DNA of 10,091 bases, taken from assembly GCA_018656855.1 (NCBI GenBank), contig JABHYP010000106.1, positions 1 through 10,091 of the forward strand, read 5' to 3'. A program made the position numbers and the translations under genes. The notes below the pieces were generated by a model. That model made no database searches, was not told the origin of the DNA, and was given only the letters and a program-made list of their open reading frames with translations. Origin of the DNA: Candidatus Latescibacterota bacterium (GTDB lineage Bacteria > Latescibacterota > Latescibacteria > Latescibacterales > Latescibacteraceae). Shown here piece by piece: positions 4,706 through 10,091 of this stretch. Numbering within the stretch: the first letter of the stretch is position 1; each line of letters begins with the position of its first letter.

Positions 4706-7348
4706 ATGTCTGATTTACGGTTTCTCATAATCCATGACACTGAGCGAAGCGAAGAGCCGCTCAGCGATAATGGGGAAGCCATCGATGGAGTTAAATCATT
4801 CTTAAGCAGCAAAGACCACGATGTTGTTGAAGTCCGGAATGTTGAGAAAGGCCTGGAACTTGTCCGGAGCGACGGATTTTACGTGGTTATGATAGATATT
4901 ACCATGCCGGGCGCAAATGGGGTCGAGGCGCTGAAAGAAATTGTTAATACCAAGGCGCCGGAGTGGATTATCGTCTTTACCGATGAACAGACAAAAGCTC
5001 TGGCAATCAGGGAAGTCGGAACAGAACTGTGCGCCTATCTAAAAAAACCTGTCGACAGTAATGAGCTTAAGGTACTTATCGATAATATATTACTAATATT
5101 CTCGCTCAGGCAGGAGATTTCCGGCAAAACGAAGAGTGTCTCACAACTGAAGGTTCTCAACGAGATTTCCAGGGAAGCGCTGCTTTCCCGCGACAAAGAA
5201 ACCATGCTGTGGAAAATAGCACGGTTAATAAACGAGGAGCTTTTATATTTTAATGTGAATATTTTTTTAATGGATAAGCAGGAAAACCGAGTTGTTCTTA
5301 ACGCCTTTGCCGGAGGATTCGGCGAAGATTTAGTTGCCGGATTCAGCCTGAAGCCTGGTGAAGGAATTGTAGGCTGGATTGCCGAGAACAGAAAGCCGCT
5401 CATTGCAGGCGATGTAAGAAATGAACCGATACGGATCAGAGGATTTTCTTTCGAGGAGGATATACTTTCCGAGCTTGGTGTGCCAATCATTTTCAATGGT
5501 AAAGTACACGGTGTTCTCCACGTTGAATCGAAAGAACTGAATGCTTTCACACACGATGACATAATGGTGCTTGAAACGGTGGCCGACCAGATGGCGCTTT
5601 CGTTTGAAAAGAGCAGGCTTTCAAACGATCTTCTCGATGCGTTCAATCTCAGTTCCACAATAAATGATTCCCTGCCGGTATCAATTTCGCTGGTATACCA
5701 GAGTTTACAGATAAAATATGCTAACCAGACTTTTTATGATTCGGTAAATACTGCCAGAGAACATGTTTTGAATAAGCCGGTCTTTGACATTTTTTCGGGG
5801 GATTTGGCGCAAAAACTTAACCTCAATCAACAACTCATCGACGTTTTTGAGACAGGGATACCGGTCTCTCATACGAATGTACACCATGTGACTGAATATC
5901 ATGCCGAAAAAGCTCTCAATATTTCGTTCATACGGGTTCAGGCGGGGGAAAAACCTCTCGTTATGATTCTTGGAGAAGATGTTACCGAATTCTTCCATAA
6001 AACGGAACAGCTTTCAAGGCTTCGTGAAATTTCCATTGCCATGCAGGGTGTGTTTGAACGTGACAAGCTGCTCCACATGATTCTAACAAGCGTAACCGCT
6101 GGATTTGCAATGGGTTTCAACAGAGCCTTTCTTTTCCTGGTCGATAAAACAACAGGTAAGCTTAACGGCATCATGGGCGTGGGGCCCACATCCCGCGAGG
6201 AAGCATACAAAATCTGGGGTGAGTTATCACAACGTTCTTTCACCTTTCATGATTACATGGAAGATATGGAAACAGATAAAGCCATAAACTCCGGCCTTCA
6301 AGAAACAGTGGAACAGATATCATTTGATCTGAAAGAAGACCGGAACGTTCTAACAGAAACAGTAAACTCATCCGAGCCCATACATATCGTCGATGCATGG
6401 GAAAACCCGAATGTTGATGAAAAAATGAAAAAGACGCTTGCCTCAAGTGAATTTGTTACCATTCCCCTTATTGCTAAAGGTGAGGTAATCGGGATACTTT
6501 TAGCCGACAACGCCTTTTCCGGAAGGTTGATCACAAAAGAATCCATTGAAGAGCTTAACATGTTTGCCGCGCCCGCTGCGCTTGCTATTGAAAAGGCGAA
6601 TATACTCAAAGACCTCGAGGTAAAAGTCGAGGAACTCGAGTATGCGTATCAGGAGCTTGCAAAAACACATGATATGCTTATACGTCATGAGAAACTCGCA
6701 GCTATCGGCGAAGTAAGTACCCGGCTGGCACATGAAATCAGAAATCCTCTTGCAACTATCGGTGGTTTCGCCAAATCCATTCCACGGAAATATGAAGATC
6801 GTGAGCGAACAATCAGAAATGCCAATATTATTATAAGTGAGGTTAGCAGGCTCGAGAACATACTTACCAATGTGCTGGATTTCACCAAGGCAAATACTCC
6901 GAAAAAAACACTGGTTGACGTTAACGAGCTTTTGAGAGATACTATAAAAATTGCAGAGGGTAATGCAATAAAAAATAATGTTATTATATCGCTTGAATTA
7001 TCAGAAAAAAAACTTGCTCTAAAACTTGACGAAACGCAGATAAAGCAGGTATTCATCAACGTTATTCAAAACGCATTCAACGCCATGCGTGATGGGGGCG
7101 CACTCGGGATAAAAACTTATGAGAGTATGGATGGAATTTGGATAGAGATACACGACACCGGCAGCGGTATTTCCGAAGAGTTCCTCGATAATATTTTCGA
7201 TCCTTTTTTTACCACACGTGGTGATGGAACAGGCCTGGGTTTGTCAATATCCCAGCGGATTATTCATAACCACAATGGGAAGCTGGAAATTGAAAGTAAC
7301 GTAGGCGCAGGAACAACAGTGAGTATTCTACTCCCTGTAAATACATAA
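4706..7348 (+). CDS. Soluble hybrid sensor histidine kinase (receiver-GAF-PAS-GAF-HisKA-HATPase)
   Basis: The protein has 880 residues and no membrane segment, so it should act in the cytoplasm. An N-terminal receiver (about 5-130) has the phosphoacceptor Asp64 in VVMIDITMPG, Thr92 and Lys114. A GAF domain (about 157-302), a PAS domain (about 320-430) and a second GAF domain (about 445-630) precede a short coiled coil (635-660). HisKA has the phosphorylated His676 in LAHEIRNP. The HATPase has the N box (Asn788 region), DTGSGI (817-822), FDPFF (831-835) and GDGTGLGLS (839-847). The enzyme should autophosphorylate and pass phosphate to a receiver, probably the regulator encoded 31 bp downstream. 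Signals for the GAF and PAS domains are unknown. A copy of the 31-bp repeat adds about ten residues (from Asp11) right after the receiver's first strand; the usual acidic pair is His10-Asp11 here. The receiver lies before the sensor domains rather than at the C-terminus. Confidence 0.93.
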   Translation: MSDLRFLIIHDTERSEEPLSDNGEAIDGVKSFLSSKDHDVVEVRNVEKGLELVRSDGFYVVMIDITMPGANGVEALKEIVNTKAPEWIIVFTDEQTKALAIREVGTELCAYLKKPVDSNELKVLIDNILLIFSLRQEISGKTKSVSQLKVLNEISREALLSRDKETMLWKIARLINEELLYFNVNIFLMDKQENRVVLNAFAGGFGEDLVAGFSLKPGEGIVGWIAENRKPLIAGDVRNEPIRIRGFSFEEDILSELGVPIIFNGKVHGVLHVESKELNAFTHDDIMVLETVADQMALSFEKSRLSNDLLDAFNLSSTINDSLPVSISLVYQSLQIKYANQTFYDSVNTAREHVLNKPVFDIFSGDLAQKLNLNQQLIDVFETGIPVSHTNVHHVTEYHAEKALNISFIRVQAGEKPLVMILGEDVTEFFHKTEQLSRLREISIAMQGVFERDKLLHMILTSVTAGFAMGFNRAFLFLVDKTTGKLNGIMGVGPTSREEAYKIWGELSQRSFTFHDYMEDMETDKAINSGLQETVEQISFDLKEDRNVLTETVNSSEPIHIVDAWENPNVDEKMKKTLASSEFVTIPLIAKGEVIGILLADNAFSGRLITKESIEELNMFAAPAALAIEKANILKDLEVKVEELEYAYQELAKTHDMLIRHEKLAAIGEVSTRLAHEIRNPLATIGGFAKSIPRKYEDRERTIRNANIIISEVSRLENILTNVLDFTKANTPKKTLVDVNELLRDTIKIAEGNAIKNNVIISLELSEKKLALKLDETQIKQVFINVIQNAFNAMRDGGALGIKTYESMDGIWIEIHDTGSGISEEFLDNIFDPFFTTRGDGTGLGLSISQRIIHNHNGKLEIESNVGAGTTVSILLPVNT
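4736..4766 (+). repeat. Coding-embedded 31-bp repeat, copy C (in kinase gene)
   Basis: It begins GACACTGAGCGAAGCGAAGA. It contains the perfect inverted arms CTGAGCG (4740-4746) and CGCTCAG (4758-4764), the clearest palindrome of the three copies. It matches copy B at 25 and copy A at 23 of 31 positions and is read in the same frame, giving DTERSEEPLS at residues 11-20 of the kinase. It lies between strand 1 and helix 1 of the receiver, where normal receivers have only a short loop. Confidence 0.6.
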
Positions 7349-7364
7349 CGAGGAAAATGGCAGC

Positions 7365-7370
7365 AGGAGG
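7365..7370 (+). promoter_or_regulatory. Ribosome binding site deciding the response regulator start
   Basis: AGGAGG ends 9 nt before the ATG at 7380. An in-frame TTG at 7371 touches it directly and is too close to be used efficiently, so ATG 7380 is preferred. Confidence 0.75.
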
Positions 7371-7379
7371 TTGATAACC

Positions 7380-7739
7380 ATGGAGAAGAGCAGGATTTTA
7401 GTCGTCGATGACGAAGTTCACCAGGGGCTTTTGTACGAGCAGGAACTTACGGATGAGGGATATAGTGTGGATATAGTAAATTCGGGGGAGGATGCTCTCG
7501 AAATGGTGAAACAAAGCTCTTATGATCTTGTCATTCTGGATATCGGTATGCCTGATATGGATGGTCTTGAGACGTTGGGGCGGATGCTCAGCATGGACAA
7601 CAAGCTTCCCGTAATTCTCAATACAGCCTACCCGTCTTACAAGGATAATTTTATGAGCTGGGCAGCGGATTTCTATGTTGTCAAATCTTCGGATCTTACT
7701 GAGCTGAAGGAGAAAATCAGGGAATCCCTGAAGAAATAG
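7380..7739 (+). CDS. Single-domain response regulator (CheY/Spo0F-like receiver)
   Basis: The 119 residues make one complete receiver domain and nothing else. The acidic pair is Asp10-Asp11 in ILVVDDE, the phosphoacceptor Asp54 lies in LVILDIGMPDMDG, the switch Thr is Thr82 and the conserved Lys is Lys102 (VVKSSD). With no output domain it should work by protein contact or as a phosphorelay intermediate. It starts 31 bp after the histidine kinase stop, so the kinase is its likely phosphodonor. Its own receiver residues are all canonical, unlike the altered first loop of the kinase's N-terminal receiver. galT begins 42 bp downstream. Confidence 0.92.
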   Translation: MEKSRILVVDDEVHQGLLYEQELTDEGYSVDIVNSGEDALEMVKQSSYDLVILDIGMPDMDGLETLGRMLSMDNKLPVILNTAYPSYKDNFMSWAADFYVVKSSDLTELKEKIRESLKK

Positions 7740-7781
7740 AATTCTGAAATAATTTCAAGATTGATTTATAAGGGAGGTTGA

Positions 7782-8804
7782 GTGTCTGAACTGAGAAAAG
7801 ATCCTATCATCGATAGATGGGTGATTATAGCCACCGAGAGAGGGAAAAGGCCGACAGACTTTGTTTCTGCGGCTTCTGCCGGGGAACCGGCGAGCTGCCC
7901 GTTCTGTGAGGGCAATGAATATATGACACCTCCGGAAATATATGCGATTCGTTCGAAGGATTCGCTCGCCAATGAAAAGGGCTGGAGCACACGCGTTGTG
8001 CCGAACAAGTTCCCGGCTTTGAGAGTAGAAGGCATAGTGGAGCGTGAAGGCATAGGCATGTTTGACAAAATGAGCGGCATCGGGGCGCACGAAATCATTA
8101 TCGAGACTCCGGATCACGGTGATATTCTGCACTATCGGACCCCGAAAAGGATTGCGGAACTGCTCGAAACTTACCATAAACGCCTGATAGACCTCAAAGG
8201 CGACAACCGCCTGCTGTATGTAATGATCTTCAAAAATGAAGGTGAGCGAGCAGGCGCATCGCTTACGCACCCACACTCGCAGATTATCGCCACCCCTATC
8301 ATGCCAAAGCGCGTGAAGGAAGAGATCGACGGTTCTCTTGCGTATTACGATTACAAGATGCGCTGTATTTTTTGCGATATTATCAGCGAGGAAAAACGGT
8401 TCGGATCAAGGATAGTGTTTGAAAACATCTCCTTTATTTCGTTTTGCCCGTTTGCATCGCGTTTTCCTTTTGAGATCTGGCTTCTGCCCAAGCGGCACAT
8501 GTCCGGATACGATGCCATGACCCGCCAGGAGACGTTTGAGCTTGCAGAATGTCTCGGTGTAACCATGAAAAGACTGGCTGTTGCGCTTGGGGAACCTCAG
8601 TACAACTGGATGATGCATCTCGAACCGAACAGTGAAGTTCCGCGCAATCCCTGGCCTGATATTAAGGCGCACTACCACTGGCACTTCGAGATAATCCCTA
8701 AACTTACACGTGTTGCCGGTTTTGAGTGGGGAACGGGTTTTTACATCAATCCCACAGCACCCGAAGATGCCGCTGAATTTTTAAGAGGGGCGGATATTGA
8801 ATGA
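7782..8804 (+). CDS. galT: Galactose-1-phosphate uridylyltransferase (HIT superfamily)
   Basis: It has 340 residues, close to the family length, and starts at GTG with AGGGAGG 4 nt upstream. GalT exchanges UMP between UDP-glucose and galactose-1-phosphate through a uridylyl-histidine intermediate. Visible are the N-terminal ELRKDPIIDRWVIIA signature; zinc ligands Cys39 and Cys42 (CPFC), His112 (TPDH) and His163; and the nucleophile His165 in the HPHSQ motif. The C-terminal signature HYHWHFEIIPK is at about 297-307. A second CxxC (Cys195, Cys198) may bind another metal. Homologues also occur beside alpha-glucan genes, so another sugar-1-phosphate substrate is possible. Here it follows a signalling pair and precedes a GH57 gene, with a four-helix-bundle cassette between them. 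The fold and activity class are secure; the in vivo substrate is less so. Confidence 0.92.
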   Translation: MSELRKDPIIDRWVIIATERGKRPTDFVSAASAGEPASCPFCEGNEYMTPPEIYAIRSKDSLANEKGWSTRVVPNKFPALRVEGIVEREGIGMFDKMSGIGAHEIIIETPDHGDILHYRTPKRIAELLETYHKRLIDLKGDNRLLYVMIFKNEGERAGASLTHPHSQIIATPIMPKRVKEEIDGSLAYYDYKMRCIFCDIISEEKRFGSRIVFENISFISFCPFASRFPFEIWLLPKRHMSGYDAMTRQETFELAECLGVTMKRLAVALGEPQYNWMMHLEPNSEVPRNPWPDIKAHYHWHFEIIPKLTRVAGFEWGTGFYINPTAPEDAAEFLRGADIE

Positions 8805-8814
8805 TATATTCCGG

Positions 8815-9319
8815 ATTTCAAATTCCAGATTCCAGATTCTAACATCGAGAATTTATTTGACACATCCACAAAAGTGAAAAATCAATTGACTGAAATCAAA
8901 CAATTTGAGGATATGGAGTTATGGCAAGCAGCTCGTGAAATAACTCGTTTAATTTACCAGATATCCTCCAAGGGTTATTTTGCGAAGGATTTTGGACTGA
9001 GAGATCAGATTAGACGTTCTTCCGTCTCAATCCTTTCTAATATTTCAGAAGGTTTTGAAAGGGATGGAAACAAAGAATTTATTCAATTTTTATCGTTTGC
9101 TAAAGGATCATGCGGTGAAATGAGAGCACAATTGTATGTTGCTTTTGACCAGAAATATATCGATGAAGATACTTTTAACAACATTTTAGAGAAAGCACGC
9201 GATTTGAGTAGGATGATGTCCGGATTTATAAAATATTTACAGAATTCACCTCATAAAGGGAAGAAATATAAATAATATCTCGAACACACCATAAATATTT
9301 GGAATCTGGAATTTGAAAT
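8815..9319. mobile_element. Inverted-repeat-bounded cassette carrying a four-helix-bundle gene
   Basis: ATTTCAAATTCCAGATTCC (8815-8833) and its perfect 19-bp reverse complement (9301-9319) bracket one small gene between galT and GH57. CCGGA occurs on both sides (8811-8815 and 9329-9333) and could be a target duplication. Deleting one CCGGA plus everything between would leave TATATTCCGGAGTAATTTA between the galT stop and the GH57 TTG, with the GGAG ribosome binding site intact. TCCGGA is itself palindromic and the right side has extra bases (TTTGAAACTA), so the exact ends are uncertain. No transposase is present, so any movement would need help in trans. Confidence 0.5.
8874..9275 (+). CDS. 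Four-helix-bundle protein (23S rRNA intervening-sequence protein family)
   Basis: The 133 residues show the full family pattern: FEDMELWQAARE near the start, RDQIRRSSVSILSNISEGF in the middle, then KEFIQFLSFAKGSCGEMRAQL, and a last helix ending IKYLQ. The family was named from proteins encoded in intervening sequences of some 23S rRNA genes; most members, as here, are free-standing and have no established biochemical function. No enzyme motif is visible. GTG 8874 is the most upstream plausible start; there is no clear ribosome binding site, and TTG 8886 or ATG 8913 remain possible, though the ATG would cut into the conserved N-terminus. It is clearly more AT-rich than galT and lies inside a perfect 19-bp inverted repeat, which suggests it arrived as a unit. 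Confidence 0.88.
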   Translation: MKNQLTEIKQFEDMELWQAAREITRLIYQISSKGYFAKDFGLRDQIRRSSVSILSNISEGFERDGNKEFIQFLSFAKGSCGEMRAQLYVAFDQKYIDEDTFNNILEKARDLSRMMSGFIKYLQNSPHKGKKYK

Positions 9320-9330
9320 TTGAAACTACC

Positions 9331-9334
9331 GGAG
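9331..9334 (+). promoter_or_regulatory. Ribosome binding site of the GH57 gene
   Basis: GGAG lies 7 nt before the TTG at 9342. It overlaps the right-hand CCGGA that may mark the edge of the inserted cassette, so the site appears to have survived the insertion. Confidence 0.6.
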
Positions 9335-9341
9335 TAATTTA

Positions 9342-10091
9342 TTGAAAAAAATAAATATATCATTCCTATGGCATATGCATCAGCCGAATTATCTCGATCC
9401 GAAACGCGGTTATTACAGTATGCCCTGGGTACGCCTTCATGCCACAAAATCGTATTACGACATGGCGATGCTTGCCGAACGCTTTCCGGAGATGGGCCTG
9501 ACATTCAATCTTGTGCCATCGCTTTTGGAACAGCTAGAAGATTATGCCGGAGGCGCCGAAGACTTTGAACTCATACTTTCCAGGAAGGATACGGTTGATC
9601 TCTCTCCCGAAGATAAAGAGGCTATCCTTACACGGTTTTTCCAGGCGAACCTCAAAACCATGATAAAACCTCATTCACGCTATATGGAACTTCTTCAGTT
9701 GCGGGGTATTCACGGCACCAGAAGGGATATCGAAAGCGCTCTGAGAAAATTCGCGGCACAGGATTACCTCGATCTTCAGGTACTTTTCAACCTGTGCTGG
9801 TTCGGTTTTTCGGCAGTAAGTGAAGATGCAGACTTAAAGAAACTGGTACGTAAAGGCCGGTACTACACCGTAGAGGACAGAGACTTTGTCCTTGAAAAAC
9901 AGTTAGACATTATTTCGGGTCTCCTGTCGCTATACCGTAAACTCTGGGAAGACGGAAGCATAGATATTTCAACTAGCCCTTTCTATCATCCGATACTTCC
10001 TCTTTTGTGCGACACCTCGATCGCTCAGGTTGCGATGCCGGGCTGCCTCCTTCCCCTGCGGCCGTTTTCACAGCCTGAGGATGCCGTCAAA
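9342..10091 (+). CDS. GH57 family alpha-glucan-active glycoside hydrolase (3' end outside window)
   Basis: The first 250 codons are present, from a TTG start preceded by GGAG. The protein opens with ISFLWHMHQPNY, the first conserved motif of GH57 (HMHQPxY), and near residue 212 has TSPFYHPILPLL, a second family signature. The catalytic Glu and Asp motifs lie beyond the window. GH57 retaining enzymes include alpha-amylases, 4-alpha-glucanotransferases, branching enzymes and amylopullulanases; the visible part does not decide among these. No signal peptide is seen, suggesting a cytoplasmic enzyme acting on glycogen or maltodextrins. It probably shared a transcript with galT before the four-helix-bundle cassette was inserted, and may still do so. 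Confidence 0.9.
   Translation, partial: MKKINISFLWHMHQPNYLDPKRGYYSMPWVRLHATKSYYDMAMLAERFPEMGLTFNLVPSLLEQLEDYAGGAEDFELILSRKDTVDLSPEDKEAILTRFFQANLKTMIKPHSRYMELLQLRGIHGTRRDIESALRKFAAQDYLDLQVLFNLCWFGFSAVSEDADLKKLVRKGRYYTVEDRDFVLEKQLDIISGLLSLYRKLWEDGSIDISTSPFYHPILPLLCDTSIAQVAMPGCLLPLRPFSQPEDAVK

Noticed and set aside
5035..5658. A 207-codon minus-strand open frame inside the kinase gene
   Set aside because: The plus-strand frame encodes clear receiver and GAF sequence here. The antisense product is Ser-rich with no recognisable domain, typical of a shadow frame.
7745..7757. A terminator between the regulator and galT (TGAAAT-A-ATTTCA)
   Set aside because: It is a perfect but AT-only 6-bp stem with a one-base loop and no following T-tract, too weak for a rho-independent terminator.
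8228..8270. A fourth copy of the coding-embedded repeat in galT (GAGCGAGCAGGCGCATCGCT)
   Set aside because: It encodes the conserved GERAGASLTHPHSQ active-site region of GalT and does not align with the 31-bp consensus.
7755..8276. A 173-codon minus-strand open frame over galT
   Set aside because: The plus strand encodes well-conserved GalT motifs throughout; the antisense frame has no domain pattern.

Overview
This window comes from a Gram-negative bacterium of moderate G+C. It carries a lipoprotein with a clear lipobox and an AsmA-family envelope protein, which imply an outer membrane. The species cannot be named from the sequence. The many REP-like palindromes, the GH57 enzyme, the free four-helix-bundle (IVP-type) gene and the carboxypeptidase-regulatory-like lipoprotein resemble uncultivated FCB-group or neighbouring phyla; this is an inference only.

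Layout. Positions 1-1210 (minus) hold the first 403 codons of a lipoprotein with four carboxypeptidase-regulatory-like beta-sandwich repeats, behind a good sigma70-like promoter with a palindrome just upstream. Positions 1211-1894 contain no credible gene but are packed with small palindromic and dispersed repeats. Positions 1895-4429 (minus) encode an AsmA-family protein of 844 residues. A 276-bp divergent intergenic region follows. On the plus strand there are then five genes in one direction: a soluble hybrid histidine kinase (receiver-GAF-PAS-GAF-HisKA-HATPase, 4706-7348), a single-domain response regulator (7380-7739), galT (7782-8804), a four-helix-bundle protein (8874-9275) and the first 250 codons of a GH57 glycoside hydrolase (9342 to the window end).

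The kinase and regulator lie 31 bp apart and probably form a cytoplasmic signalling pair. galT follows 42 bp later, and galT plus GH57 suggest sugar-nucleotide and alpha-glucan (glycogen or maltodextrin-like) metabolism in the same transcription unit. The four-helix-bundle gene interrupts this unit. It is bracketed by a perfect 19-bp inverted repeat, and removing the cassette at a CCGGA direct repeat restores a short galT-GH57 junction with an intact ribosome binding site.

The most unusual observation is a 31-bp repeat found three times inside coding sequence, twice in the AsmA gene and once in the kinase gene. It is read each time in the same frame and adds a peptide like DTERSGEPHS. In the kinase it sits in the first loop of the receiver domain, next to the acidic metal-binding position. 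This recalls the protein-coding palindromic elements described in Rickettsia, but in an unrelated-looking sequence.
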